A stretch of DNA of 64,000 nucleotides from Incurvaria masculella (GCA_946894095.1 OX335657.1:14570001-14634000); one strand, 5' to 3'; shown: positions 31,500 through 43,339, numbered from the stretch's first letter. A program made the numbers and translations. The notes: a model not told the origin generated them from the sequence alone.

Positions 31500-31913
31500 G
31501 TTTTTAGAAGGGATATAGACCTTGTGGAGGGTGTTCAAAGACGGGCCACAAAAATGTTTGCAACACTTAAGAATCAAAGTTACGAGCATCGACTTAAAGT
31601 TCTCGGACTCAGCACCCTGGAGGAACGCCGCCAGCGAGGAGACCTCATAGAAACATACAAAATCCTCAATGATTACTATAATTTACCAAATCTCAAAGAA
31701 ATGTTCACAAAAAATACAAACAAACACCTTAGAGGGCACAGCTTAAAACTGAACCAATCTGCATCAAATTCTAACCCCAGGAAATACTTCTTGGTCAACA
31801 GAGTTGTAGACTCTTGGAACAAGCTGCCGGAGGAGGTCATTAGTGCTGAAACTGTAAATGGATTTAAAAACCGACTAGACAAACATTTAAAGGCAATAAA
31901 AAAAAACAAATAA
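31500..31913 (+). pseudogene. CR1-like LINE C-terminal coding end
   Basis: Reads [20 protein letters not shown], then [20 protein letters not shown] and [20 protein letters not shown]. This is the conserved C-terminal region of CR1/L2-type LINE proteins (EGVQRRATK...LEERR..GDLI). About 130 residues, open to TAA at 31911. The RT domain is missing. It ends in TCAATAATAATAATAAT, which may be the 3' tail. Confidence 0.78.
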
Positions 31914-32090
31914 TCAATAATAATAATAATAAACAATCAATAATCAATAAATAAAATCAATATAAATACATAATTTGAATGATAAGTAATATTAATAATA
32001 CCAATTTAAAAATTAAAAAAAATACACAAGTGCACTCCGGGAAAAATGAAATTCACGCATCAGCTTCAAGCTGTTAGTGATATAAATAAC

Positions 32091-32122
32091 ATAATAATAA
32101 TAATAATAATAATAATAATATA
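32091..32122. repeat. (TAA)n microsatellite, left flank of the Dong-like element
   Basis: About ten tandem ATA/TAA units directly before the 5' end of the retrotransposon fragment. Confidence 0.85.
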
Positions 32123-32931
32123 AAGCCTTCGTTTGTGCCATTCAGGACCAAATGATCGTCACGCGTAACTTCCGGAAGTATATAATGAAGGATGGATCGG
32201 TCGATACCTGCCGAGCCTGTGGCCAACCAGGTGAGACCATCCGCCATATTAATTCCGGTTGCTCGCGCCTGGCGAGCGTTGAGTACCTGGAGCGGCACAA
32301 TCAAGTAGCCAAAATAGTCCATCAGCAACTTGCCTTTAAACACGGCCTCATAGACTCAGTAGTGCCATACTATAAGTACAAACCGGAAGACGTATTGGAA
32401 AAGGATGGCACTAAGCTCTATTGGGATCGACCAATACAGACCGATAAGACAATTAAGAGCAATAAGCCCGATATTGTATTGGTCGATCCCAAGTCCAACC
32501 AGATCTTCCTCGTAGACATAACAATACCACATGACGAAAACCTCGACAGGGCCGAAAATGAGAAACTTATGAAATATTTAGACCTGGCCCACGAGGTTAC
32601 CGCCATGTGGCGTGCACGGAAAACCACCATCGTGCCAATTGTTATGTCTACGAACGGCGTTGTCCCAAAAACATTTGGCCAAAAATTTAAAAAAATTAGA
32701 CATCGATATTGGGCTCCGATTCCAGATGCAGAAAGCGGTTCTACTCTCGAACACGAGAATCGTTCGGCGGTTTCTGTCCCTGTAGCTCGGAGAAGCCTTA
32801 TAGGATTTGTCCCAGGTGGGACCTCCCTAAGGCTAAATTCAGTTTTAGGTTTATATTTTTTAAGACTTCTTTTTTTGTAATTTTGTACTAAATAATATAA
32901 ACCTAAGATTTGTTATATTAATATATACTGT
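32123..32931 (+). mobile_element. 5'-truncated Dong/R4-like retrotransposon end with restriction-like endonuclease
   Basis: One open frame runs to TAA at 32878. Residues counted from Met at 32152: a zinc knuckle at about 20-37 (CRACGQPGETIRHINSGC, C-x2-C-x8-H-x4-C) and then a PD-(D/E)XK-type endonuclease core at about 104-127 (KPDIVLVD...FLVDITIPHD). A WRARKTTIVPIVMSTNGVV stretch follows. This order (RT, zinc knuckle, endonuclease) is that of R2/R4-clade LINEs; the RT is missing by 5' truncation. TAA repeats flank it on both sides, and Dong of Bombyx is known to insert in TAA repeats. No stop within the retained frame. Confidence 0.78.
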
Positions 32932-32951
32932 GAATAATAATAATAATAATA
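32932..32951. repeat. (TAA)n microsatellite, right flank of the Dong-like element
   Basis: GAATAATAATAATAATAAT directly after the element's 3' end. Confidence 0.8.
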
Positions 32952-32954
32952 GCG

Positions 32955-33985
32955 ATTAAGAAGTTTTTTTGAGTAAAAAAAGAAATTGTAGAACATTTTG
33001 TACAAAACTATTTTGGTCTCATCCGTCAGTTGACTCTGTATGTCTTTACATTCTAAGCCTTTGTGATTCACAGTCTTAGAAATAGCCTTAACGGAAAATT
33101 AAGTGTAAACGGCTGAACCGAGCAATATTACGCAATTATACGCTTATTTCGTCAATATCTTGGGGCTCTTATTATTTTTATCTCTGCCTCGAAGGATAAA
33201 CACCGGTGGAAATAAAAAAATATCAAAGTTAGGATTAATATCTACGGTTGGTTATAATAAAAAAACAATTTAAACACCTGTTTACGAAATTTTCGGCGCT
33301 CGGAAACTATGTATTCCCCGCTCTAGACAATTTTCTTTTTTGTGTTTCCTTTTCACATGAAATAACAACATATTGAGATATTCGCCAGAAAATGCCTTGT
33401 GGCAACAATTTTCGCCTTTAGGTAAACCAAATCGGCTTGCAAATATTTTTTTTTTATCTTCATGTTTTCTGGATTTATGTACACCTTAATATTCCAGATG
33501 TAAACATTTATTTGCTGTCGGTAAATAAAATTGATGTCCCCCCAAAATGCTTCCACGCAGTTTGATAAAATTTCATTATTTTTTTCATATTTTATCATGG
33601 AGTCACCTTCATGTATTTTATGCCATGGTCCGAGCAATGTCCACCTTAATATACAAGAAAATCAAACAATAGTACGGCACTATTGATAATGTGCGCCCAG
33701 GGGGCCTTTTCGTGAGTCTACCTTTTGAAATTCACAGTCTTTGCTTAGCCCGACAAATATTTAACTAAATTCTGCCGTTGGATTCTTAGGTTGTTTGCAA
33801 AGGTCAGTAATCAAAGAGCATGTTTGAAGAGGTAGTGGGTAACAGCAGTAATGGTTACAATAAACTGCACCACCCGTTGGGCTTAGGTAAAGTTTACCTG
33901 AAAATTTCATCAAAATCGGTCACGCCGTTTTGAATTTCATAGACAACCTACATACACACAGCTAGTTTTAACCAATTTAGCCAAA
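32955..33985. other. unassigned stretch
   Basis: GGTCTCATCCGTCAGTTGAC at 33015 recurs inverted at about 48030, so part is dispersed repeat. A minus-strand frame at 33353-33637 shows no recognisable domain. ACACACAGCTAGTTTTA at 33957 may be a decayed Helitron-like end. Confidence 0.35.
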
Positions 33986-33986
33986 G

Positions 33987-34097
33987 GCAATATAAGGAAG
34001 GTCCTGGCATGGCACCTAGTTCCCATGTGGTGTGTTGGGCTAATACCATGACAGAAGGGGTGGTATTAGCCATCCATGTCCAGTCACATAAAAAAAC
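33987..34097 (+). mobile_element. 5'-truncated SINE, 3' body only
   Basis: GCAATATAAGGAAGGTCCTG through CCATGTCCAGTCACATAAAA. Near-identical to the 5S-headed copies. It is followed at once by ACCGACTTTAATAAAAAGG, an end of another repeat. Confidence 0.8.
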
Positions 34098-34149
34098 CGA
34101 CTTTAATAAAAAGGAGGAGGTTCTCAATTTGTCGGAATCTTTTTTTTAT

Positions 34150-35110
34150 GCATATATATCTTGAAATTTGTTGCAAAAAAAAGTTTTTAAAATAGTTCGA
34201 AAGTCTGCCTCCGGGCCAGAACGCTGTCACCTTCAGTGGACGTTACAGACGTATAGTAAAATAATAAATGAAATATTTTTCAATATTTATCTTTTTTTTT
34301 TATTTGTAACGTTTTATTTAATAACAGAAAAAATTTACTAACACAATAAATGATTACTTAAATGTAAAATATACTAAACCAAAGTTAATCTAAAAACAAG
34401 CCAGTTAGGTAAAATATTTCTTAAATATTTTTATATTTATTATAGTAAATTATTTAATTAGATCTATGTTTAGGCTAACTTATAATACCAATAAATTGAA
34501 ATATTTCTGTTGCAAACATTTTATTCTTGAGCTTGCCTCTCGGATCAGTTACTTGGTGCAGTTACTTTGAAAATTATTCCTTTAAGAAATTACCCCACTC
34601 GAGTTTTATTAATACCGTATTAGTGCTAATTTGTTATAGTGGGCGCACAGTCACTCTATCCGATAAAAACATGTGTGACATTGAACCATTTGTGTGTATC
34701 TAATGATTATGACATTACCGTTTAAACATTGATTTAAGCTTATAAACGGACTTCTACATTGCATCGATGTAATAATATTCTGAAAATATTCGTATACATT
34801 GTAAAGTTAATGTATACTATATACTTTTGCTACGCTCTTTATAATGTATTTTTTATTTTATTTGTTCAGAGTAATAACAATGCATTCATACATAAAGTGA
34901 AATAACAAAATAATTAAATAAACACCAGTTACATATTCTCACAGTTGAGTTTACAAATAAAAAATAAACCAATGCAGTCGTCGAACATGCCTAGACAATC
35001 ACGGTAAAATATTAATACTCCAGGAACTTTAGCCTTAAATCAGCTCTTAGAAGAACATTAAATCCAAAATACATTTTTTTTTCTCATAAACGTAGTATTT
35101 CATGTGGACG
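34150..35110. other. unassigned AT-rich stretch
   Basis: Very AT-rich. No ORF or recognised repeat. Confidence 0.35.
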
Positions 35111-35774
35111 TTAAGTTTGCAACATTTTGGGGGGTCCGGAAGATAGAAATAAAATATGAAATATGTTTAAAAAATGATATCTCCTAATCAAATATTTAGA
35201 AATGTTATTTAAAATGTTATATATTAGCTAATTTTAGGTGTAATATTACTGTGAATTTGCAACAAGTTCTTATTTACGTAACTGTGTAAATATATTTTTT
35301 TTGTACCCTTTTTATAATATCTGCAAAGCAAATAATGAAAATTCTATTTTATTTTCTGAAATTGGATACTGACCGCAAACTCTATATTCTGTGAAATTTG
35401 TAAAATGTTGCAAATATTAAAAGCACATTTTTTTTCTTTTATAATTTTTACATTCACACAAAAGCTAAACAAAAAATTCGAAATACGTATAAAATCGTTC
35501 GTGGTATAGTTTTTAAAGAATTCAATTTTCTTTTACATATTCTAGAAAGAAATATAGCAATAGCAAGTTAGACTTTTTTTAGTAAAAACATTATTTTAAA
35601 TACATTTCCGTGATTACAAAATTGTTGCAAATTCACAATTAGATTACTCCTTAAAAGACTTAACATAAAAAAAAGAATGCCTTTTCTAAATATTTGTTTA
35701 GGAGATATATATTTTCTAACACATTTTAAATTTTTTTTCTATCTTCCGGGCCCCGCTAAATGTTGCAAACTTAA
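35111..35774. mobile_element. TTAA-bounded long-TIR element with TTGCAA motifs
   Basis: Arms 35111-35265 and 35622-35774 are inverted repeats of about 155 bp, starting TTAAGTTTGCAACATTTTG and ending AAATGTTGCAAACTTAA. TTGCAAC-like motifs recur five times, at the ends, at the inner arm edges and once in the centre. Very AT-rich interior, non-coding. Confidence 0.72.
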
Positions 35775-35779
35775 TGTAA

Positions 35780-36515
35780 GCAAATGAACATGAAATTATA
35801 TATTTCGGAGAAAAAAAAATCATTTCGGATTTCATGTGCTTCTCAAACCGTATCTATCCCGGTCTATAAGGCAATTATGAGCATCACATGCGGCTGAAAA
35901 TAAAAGGAGGTTATGACATAAATATATAAATATGTATATAAATACTATCCTTACCGGTCCATGTGAGTCAAGCATATCGATTTTGCTATCTTAATGACTG
36001 GTGCTGATTGGATTAATCGACACATAATAAGGGTATTTCTTACCATCTTCTAATTAATACCAGCACAAGGTAATCAGAACTTTTATAATAAAGGCCCTTT
36101 AAGCGTCAATTATACATAATCAGCAATTCGCGAAATCCAGCCTAAATGACCAATTTATTCATATAGCTGACTAAATACTATTTAAGCGACCAAATATGAC
36201 TGTTAGGCTGAACCATCACTTTAAAAAACTTTAAAAACGCTATTTAGTTTCAAATTAAAAACATTAAACGTTTTTGAAATCGCATACTAAATTAGTTATA
36301 AAGATTTAAATGAACACTGATCGACTAATCGTAGACGATGATGTCACAAAAAGAGAAAAGTTTCTGAAGTCTGGATGTTTTTACAAACATGTCTGATTAA
36401 AATTCCTACAAAAAATAGTTAAACTTAATTAGGCAAAAAAAATCATTACTAAAACATGGATGACTCTTCATATCAGCAACAACTTACCTGCATTTCTACA
36501 GTTATTGTTATTTCC
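35780..36515. other. unassigned AT-rich stretch
   Basis: No ORF, repeat or splice-site pattern that I can support. Confidence 0.35.
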
Positions 36516-36519
36516 AATA

Positions 36520-36930
36520 TTTTTTATGCAATCTGACATGACTGGCTAATACCACAGAACCACCGTTATGATAGTAGCCCAATACACCACATTCTCGTAG
36601 GAATTACGTGCAACGCCAGGAACTTACCTTTATGAATACGGCTACACTGAACTGTACGGAATACACGGACAATTTTTCATTGCCGCTTCAACCGTAGTTT
36701 CATCACATATTATGGTACCAACCCGGGCGGGATTAACCCGTTTACGTGGTAGGGGAAAGGGACCTACAGAATTACGTGGGTTTCGAATCATGGAACCGCT
36801 CGCAATCTTAACGAAATGCACTTATCCAACTCAGAAAGAGAAAGAAAGTTGTGCATTGCCTGGGCGAGAATTCGAACCCATAACCTCTCGCATGAAAGAC
36901 ACGTCATATGGCCCCTGAACCACTAGCTGT
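36520..36930 (-). mobile_element. tRNA-headed SINE with a different tRNA-like head
   Basis: On minus: box A TGGTTCAGGGG and box B GGTTCGAATTC, then the spacer CTTTCTTTCTCTTTCTGAGT and the shared body and tail. The head's first 60 bases differ from the copies at 14022 and 23856, so it may derive from another source tRNA or be heavily diverged. Confidence 0.72.
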
Positions 36931-37384
36931 ACATTTTTAAAATATCAATTATTTATTCATATTGACATTATTTTTCAGACATTCGTCTTAGATCAAAACT
37001 CCAGTTAAGATTTGCTTATAAATTAAAGATTTAATACTTTCTAAGAATGATGAAGCTCTTTTAATGTTTTCAGTGAATAATCATGATTTAGATAATGATG
37101 TTTGTTGCTGTTTTACTGATTACATCAGGGTTGATTTTGGTCCGAAATTATCATATTACCCGTTAAGTGTGTTTTTAGAATATACATCAATGAATCTGGG
37201 AAAAACAAATTATGTAGTTAACGATTTCCTGATTGCTCGTGCTGTTTGGCATATTGACATCTGTAATAAATACCAGCCCTTCAAAATACCACGTAAAATG
37301 GAAACGATATGGATTTATTTATATTTGTATCTCGGTGTTTGATAATTGTATGGAAGTAATAGTAAGTATACACATATTATGATA

Positions 37385-38309
37385 AAGGGTGGTTAAATTG
37401 TAAGGGCCGATGTTGAATATGAACCACACCTAAACGCCAAGTTTTTTTCCGAATTTTATTTGACATTTCTCTATTTCAGACTTACTCAATTTGAACCATG
37501 GAGAGATACACAATCCAACAACGTGTTAAAGTTATCCAGACTTATTATGAAAATGGGCGTTCAAATCAAAATGCATATCGTGCACTTCGTGATTTTTTTG
37601 GTCAATTTGATCGTCCAAATGTGCGTACAATCGCAAAAATCGTGGAAAAATTCGAGCAAACCGGGTCTGTAGAAGATGTGAGAACACCAGTGCATGATCG
37701 TACAGCTCGTACTGCAGAAAATATTGCTGCTGTTCGCAATAGGGTGGCTTTTTCCAAAATGAGGCCGGTCAGGCAGTTACTGTGAATGGTGTTCGCTATC
37801 GTGAGACGATAACGAACTTTTTATGGCCCGAATTGGAAGATATGGATGTGGACGATATGTGGTTTCAGCAGGACGGTGCCACTTGCCACACAGCTAACGA
37901 AACAATGGCTCTTTTGCGCAACAAATTCAATGGCCGTGTTATCTCACGTAATGGCGATGTCAATTGGCCGCCAAGATCATGTGATTTGACACCGTTGGAC
38001 TTTTTTCTTTGGGGTTATTTGAAAGAAAAGGTGTACTTCGATTAGCCAGCAACAATTCAAGAGCTAAAGGATGAGATAATTCGGCACATTAACGGCATAG
38101 AACCTCCATTATGCCTCAGGGTCATCGAAAATTTGGACCATCGGATGGAGGTGTGCCGCCGTGGTCGCGGCGCCCATTTGGCCGATATTTTGTTCCATAC
38201 ATAATTGAGTAATACCAATATATCATAATAAAATAAAATTACAATAATTTCCTAAATAGTTTGTGTTTTATTCAAAATCAACATCGGCCCTTAAAATTTA
38301 ACCACCCGT
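37385..38309 (+). mobile_element. mariner-like DNA transposon with internal deletion
   Basis: TIRs of about 30 bp (GGGTGGTTAAATTGTAAGGG at 37387; its inverse ends at 38307) are flanked by TA at 37383-37384 and 38310-38311. The length of 925 bp is short for the superfamily, fitting loss of several hundred bases. Confidence 0.83.
37498..38203 (+). pseudogene. broken mariner-superfamily transposase
   Basis: ATG at 37498 opens MERYTIQQRVKVIQTYYENG, the N-terminal DNA-binding helix-turn-helix part, to about 37745. The frame then jumps to the catalytic C-terminal part: MWFQQDGATCHTA (second acidic motif) and PPRSCDLTPLDFFLWGYLKE (third acidic motif). The first catalytic Asp region is deleted. A nonsense TAG at 38042 follows VYFD; the frame would run on to TAA near 38203. 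It cannot encode an active enzyme. Confidence 0.83.
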
Positions 38310-38311
38310 TA

Positions 38312-38950
38312 CAAGGAAAACCCAGGTTAAAGCAAATAATAATTATGAATTCACAAAAATCAATAATTCATGCCATGTGCGACAAGTATCGACCATTTTG
38401 CAAAGACTGTCCCCGCCGTCCTTTTCAAATCTTTCTGTATACCCCTCCGAAAAAGCAGGGTGATGGAGTCAATCTCCTCACAATATTATTTTAAAAAGTG
38501 TTATAAGTTTTAGTTTTTGTATACATGTATTTGGAATGATGCTATGTTTTTTACTTTAATCATTTAATTTTAAAAATATGTGCACAAACTAAACTTCACG
38601 TAAAACTTTAAAGACATTTAATACTAACAAAAGACAGTACCATATCGCGAATTTAACAAGCTCATTTTCTTTCCCTCAAAAACAAAAAGTATAGATAATA
38701 GTCAGTTAGCTTTTCGAGAAATCAGGAAAACTCCGGCGTCAACAGGAAATTTTAAATCCGCCTCGCCAAAGTTAATCCGAGTTGTAGTTATGTTCCGTCT
38801 GCTTCAAAGTCGTACGTTTCCGCCTCACTCCGGAAATTGGCGAACCCACAGGCGGAAATAACAAGTGTCGAATATTCGTTTACTGTTTCAAATGCTGTTT
38901 CATTACCATCGGTCACGTTAGCGGAGCACTCAACACGCCGTCCGTATGGT
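38312..38950. other. unassigned stretch
   Basis: AT-rich then moderately GC-rich from 38730. No supported feature. Confidence 0.35.
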
Positions 38951-38951
38951 C

Positions 38952-39415
38952 AGTCCGACTTCTCACCTAAATTGGCGTTAAACGGACCTTAGAAGTTTCG
39001 TAAACATGTAAACTCATAAAAACGTTTACTATTTATTCTGTGGTCTTACTTCTTCAAGCTGTCAAAATCAAACTTGGACAACCGTTTTGTATTCATTTCA
39101 TTTTATTTCATTTATTTAATCTTTTTGGTAGTCAAACTACATTAAGTTACGTCAAAAAGATCCGCGGATTCGATCAACCCAGCAAAGAAGAACCCGCAAA
39201 GAAACTTCACGGGTTTACATAACATATTTTTCCATCCACAATTATGAAAACGCGGAGTCGGCGTAACGGCAACGTCTACGTATTCACGGCGACGATGAGT
39301 AAGCTGTCAAATCAAACTCGGACTCGCAAATGTTAGTTCGCTTCACGCCCACTGCGCGCGCTCTTCAATTTCTCCATACATTTGAAAACGCCAGTCGATT
39401 GGTTTGGTGTCACAC
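38952..39415 (+). mobile_element. AGTCCCAGTTGTCACCTAAA-family MITE, third copy, interrupted
   Basis: Same orientation as 25793-26116: TCTCACCTAAATTGGCGTTA at the left, GAAAACGCCAGTCGATTGG at the right. The match is split at 39091-39243 by a different sequence. Confidence 0.7.
39091..39243 (+). repeat. insertion with TTTGGTAGTCAAACTAC motif
   Basis: ATTCATTTCATTTTATTTCA then CTTTTTGGTAGTCAAACTAC. Shared with 4284-4346 and absent from the two intact MITE copies. Confidence 0.55.
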
Positions 39416-39544
39416 AGATGATGATAAATATCCATGGAAATCAGATTATCAGAACCGTGCCTCCTGCAGCTGAATCTGTAGCTTACTTCTTCATCAGCTG
39501 ACTTTCTGCTCGAAGGACCAATAAAATATTTCTTCTTCTGAGGT

Positions 39545-39708
39545 TGTTTAATGTTATAGCTAATACCAAACTGACCGGCATGATATTACCCTAACTGGGC
39601 TATGTGCACTAGGTGACATGCCTGGCCCGGACCTTCCTCACATTGCTCGGCTACATTGAACTGGATGGAAAACACTGCCGCTTTAATCATTCATGGCCGA
39701 GGCTAACC
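39545..39708 (-). repeat. degenerate SINE body
   Basis: GCTACATTGAACTGGATGGAAAACAC and upstream AATACCAAACTGACCGGCAT are decayed SINE body on the minus strand. Confidence 0.55.
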
Positions 39709-39816
39709 CTACCAAACCAAACTGTCCAAACTGTCCAAACCACGGCCGACCAACCGCGCTCTAAGTTCCTTCACCCAGCTTATCCAACCGCAAGGGGGCG
39801 CCACCGAGACTGATGA

Positions 39817-39930
39817 ATTTTTTTATGTTAAGCGCGGTATATGGCGCACGCCAGGACCTCACAAAAAAAGGCGCCCGGCGACGCCCATGGGTTTTCGGAC
39901 TTTCACAGGGGCTGCGAAAACCATGCTGGA
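39817..39930 (-). repeat. CGCGC-tail repeat
   Basis: TTTTTTTATGTTAAGCGCGG, ATGGCGCACGCCAGGACCTC and GGACTTTCACAGGGGCTGCG on + are the reverse of the family core. Confidence 0.7.
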
Positions 39931-40079
39931 TTCTTCCTCTATAGATCACCGGTTGGGAGAGCCTCTCTACCTTACCTACCACACTAAGTAATAAAGAAGG
40001 CGACCACTCATTTCGTCGCATTTGGCTCTTCCAACCTTCCCACAGTACACCGGTACATCCTATCATAGTTTGAATGTGT

Positions 40080-41440
40080 TGAAGACTTTTAAAGCGGCCG
40101 CAGGGGACTAAATAAACTGAGGAAAAAATCTACACATTACTTTCGACATCGATGACATATATTTTTTTTATTATATATTTATATTACGGTTAAAGCCCTA
40201 TGTTAGTTAAGGTCCGAAATTATTTTTTCCTTGAAGCTTTTCGGAAATATAACTTTAAAATGTTTTTTTTAATGTTTTGTGTGACATAATTAAAAAAAAA
40301 ATAGGTTAAGGTTTTTTTCTTACCATAAACTATAAATTAGTGCCCACGACACAGGTATATCTTAAAAATCTTAGTTTTAACTAATCGTAGTTAAAAATAT
40401 TTCTGACTTTAACCAACATCGGGCTTTAACCGTAACATTTATATATTTTCATAATACGAAATCTTTCATTTTGGAAGTGATACCGGAGACAAAACTTGCA
40501 AGTATTTAGTTGCGCCTGATGATTAGGGTTACGTTACCATTAACTAGTATTTATTTCATTGAAAAATATTCAGTTTTTTTTTTATTTTGGAGGTAATTCC
40601 AGAGGGGAAAATGTAAAACATTCTCGATTCTATGTTTAGGAGGTGATTACGTTGGTTAAAATGTGCAAGTATTTTCTACGAGAAATAACGAATATGATGT
40701 CAAATTTGATAAAATGTGGCCGCAATTTGTAGTGACCACTTTTTAGTTTCTGGTATGAATCTTTTCAAAATAGATATCGAAATGATATTTTTATGTGGTG
40801 CAAACGCCAGATATCGATGTGTGAAGAATTTGGTCCGAAATTAAAGTAATCAAAATCAAAATAAAAATTAAACCAGATTTTTGGTATTAAATCTTGTACG
40901 ATGGTCGGAAGAATTCGTGTGCGAACTCTATTCGAACCGACTCGCACTTGTTGTAAAAAGTATGGTATCAACATAAAATTCCTTCAATACTTTTCACAAA
41001 CATTGACGTGTTTCATCGGTAAATCTTCAACTAAAGGCTCTATACTCCGCACTGGGAGATCTGCTCCTATCTAAAGAATCCTGCTTCTGGTAACAGTCTC
41101 AACTTCACTGAGCACACTCCGAAACAGTATACTATACAAACAATGAGCGAGAACAAAGGGCAATTGTTTTATCTCCGGGATATTTACGTATCGGATCTGA
41201 GCATCTGGCGATTTTGTATCGGATGGTCTCGCCGACCGATTCTTCAAATTCCTTAACAATGATAAACAACAAAAACGGGAAGATCGGCTATAAAGCTACA
41301 TCTATTTGTAGCAGTTGGGTCGTTTCAATATACGATTGGGTTTACATGCGGCAAGTGCAGTTGGGTACAGCCTGTGAAAAAATTAATAAAAAATTTCATG
41401 AAAGTGATACACATTATAAAATATGTACATACACATTGCA
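40080..41440. other. mostly unassigned stretch with a TCCGT-repeat fragment
   Basis: TAAATCTTGTACGATGGTCGG at 40887 is the right end of the repeat seen at 53998. The rest is AT-rich and not recognised. GGTTAAAGCCCTATGTTAG at 40188 and ATCGGGCTTTAACCGTAAC at 40417 are short inverted repeats that may bound a small element. Confidence 0.4.
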
Positions 41441-41446
41441 TAGTGG

Positions 41447-41610
41447 ACAGGAAAACGGAGTGGGGGAAGACCACCCGCCAGGTGGGACGACGACATCAAG
41501 TGCGTCGGCGGAACGCAGTGATTCCGTACCGCTGCTGAGAGGCGGGAGGACTGAAGAAAAATTGGAGAGGCGTATGTCTAGCAATGGCCGCAAGCACGCT
41601 GACTGACTCA
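41447..41610 (+). pseudogene. RTE-type LINE 3' coding end
   Basis: Translation shows GRPPARWDDDIKCVGG, W/F-RTA and EDWRKIGEAYV segments in shifting frames, the C-terminal signature of RTE-like proteins. It is the reverse of 48790-48992. Several frame breaks. Confidence 0.6.
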
Positions 41611-41724
41611 CTGACATTACTTTTATCAATCACACTCTCAATCAATCTCAATCAAACCGCTTTGCTCCAAAAGTTAGAACACTGGAGTGAGAGGGGTTAC
41701 CTGGGTATGGTTCCAATCTTATCT

Positions 41725-42840
41725 CAGTCAAAGACAATTTAATACAAGCGTACATGTCTCAAACACACGTAAAGGGACTTGAGAGACGATACAGGGCTCA
41801 ATTTTAGCCCCACTACTATTCATAATATTTATGAATGACTTTCCCAAACATGCTACTCTATCAGTATTAAGTGCGCTCATCGTGCTGTATGCCGATGATG
41901 CCAATGTGATTGTGACAGACGATAGCATAAACAATTTATTGACAAAAATGACAAACACTCTAGAAAAACTTGGACAATGGTTTTCATCCAATGGCCTTAT
42001 CTTAAATAGCGCAAAGACTCACTGCATCCACTTCACCATAACTAAGCGTGAAACTGAAGTAAATAACCATATGTTTCTTAAATATAACGACGAATTTATA
42101 AAATTTGCAGCGTCTACAGTGTTTTTGGGATTCACTCTAGACTCGAACCTATGCTGCGGGGAACATATTGACAAAGTATGCGACAAACTTAGTAAGGCTT
42201 GCTACTGTCTGAAGACTTTATCAGCGAATTGCGATCTTAACACTCTGATAAGTGCTTACTTCGGGTACTTTTACTCTATTATGAGCTACAGAATTGAATT
42301 TTGGGGTTTCTCGGGGGGAGCAATCAGAGCGTTCAAATTGCAGAAGAAAGCTGTTAGAATAATGACGCACTCTAAACGGGATGCACACTGCACACCACTA
42401 TTCAAGCGCATGAAAATACTAACAATATTCGATGTGTATGTACAAAAAATATGTCTGTACGTTAGAAATAACCCTGAGGAGTATACATGTTTAGAGCATC
42501 AATATTCGACCAGGCACAAGAGGAACATTCAACAAAAAACCCACAATACAAAAAAAAAAAAGTGTGTTATTCAACAGCATTAATATGTTCAATACACTGC
42601 CCAGAGAATTACGAGAGAACCACACCAATGTACAAATATTTAGAGCCCAATTAAATAAGTGGCTCCAAGATAAAACATTTTATAATTTATCATTTTTTAA
42701 TATTATCACATAGCAATTTAAAAATATAACCTGCTGATGAAAAGAAAACTGACGATGCCTCAAGAATATAATTAAATGTTACATACTTGTAAACAGTTGT
42801 ATTTATGTGTGCAAATAAAAAGATTTGAATTGATTTTTTA
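41725..42840 (+). pseudogene. 5'-truncated CR1-group-like LINE with RT palm and C-terminus
   Basis: It starts inside RT motif B (TIQGSILAPLLFIIFMNDFP) and contains motif C VLYADDANVIV at about 41885. A thumb region follows (LGQWFSSNGLILNSAKTHC and FLGFTLDSNLCCGEHI). A run of A at 42550-42560 shifts the frame; the C-terminus then reads FNTLPRELRENHTNVQIF to TAG at 42711. The 3' end is near 42840 (AAAAGATTTGAATTGATTTT). It is similar in plan to the LINE at 8088 but a separate copy. Confidence 0.78.
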
Positions 42841-42867
42841 TTTCATTTGATTTATCAAACAAAAATA

Positions 42868-43243
42868 GTCGCGCAGGGGCTTGCCTGGCATACCAGAGGT
42901 CTGCATTAAAAACCCCGCCCGTTCATAAACCACTTTGTCTCTCTTTCTGAGTTGGATAAGTGCATTTCGTCACTAATGGGAGCTACTCCGTGGTTCGGAT
43001 CTATGTAAATCTGTAGGTCCCCTTCGCCTACTAGGTTAAGCCCGCCCGGGTTGGTACCATGGCATTGGATGAAAAGATTATGGAAACGGCAATGAGAAAA
43101 TGTCCGTGTTTTCCATCCAGTTCAATGTAGTCGTGTTCGTAGAGGAAACTAGGCAACCAATTCCTTCGGGAATTCGGAATGTTGGGCAAATATCACGACT
43201 TTGGGTGTGGTATTAGCCCATCCATGTCCAGTTATATAAAACA
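42868..43243 (+). mobile_element. tRNA-headed SINE, degenerate
   Basis: GCATACCAGAGGTCTGCATT (decayed box B), CTCTCTTTCTGAGTTGGATA, then body CCCGCCCGGGTTGGTACCAT and CCATCCATGTCCAGTTATA. The first part of the head is missing and the copy begins directly after a LINE tail. Confidence 0.72.
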
Positions 43244-43339
43244 ATTAGAGGAAAAGTGGTTCAGCCATCAGATATAGAACCTCAGCTTTTCGGGAGGGGA
43301 TCAAACCGTCGTGACTAGGCTACGGACGCGAACACCTTA

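Noticed and set aside
33353..33637. 94-codon minus frame
   Set aside because: AT-driven composition with no domain, no splice context and no homologous copy to judge by.
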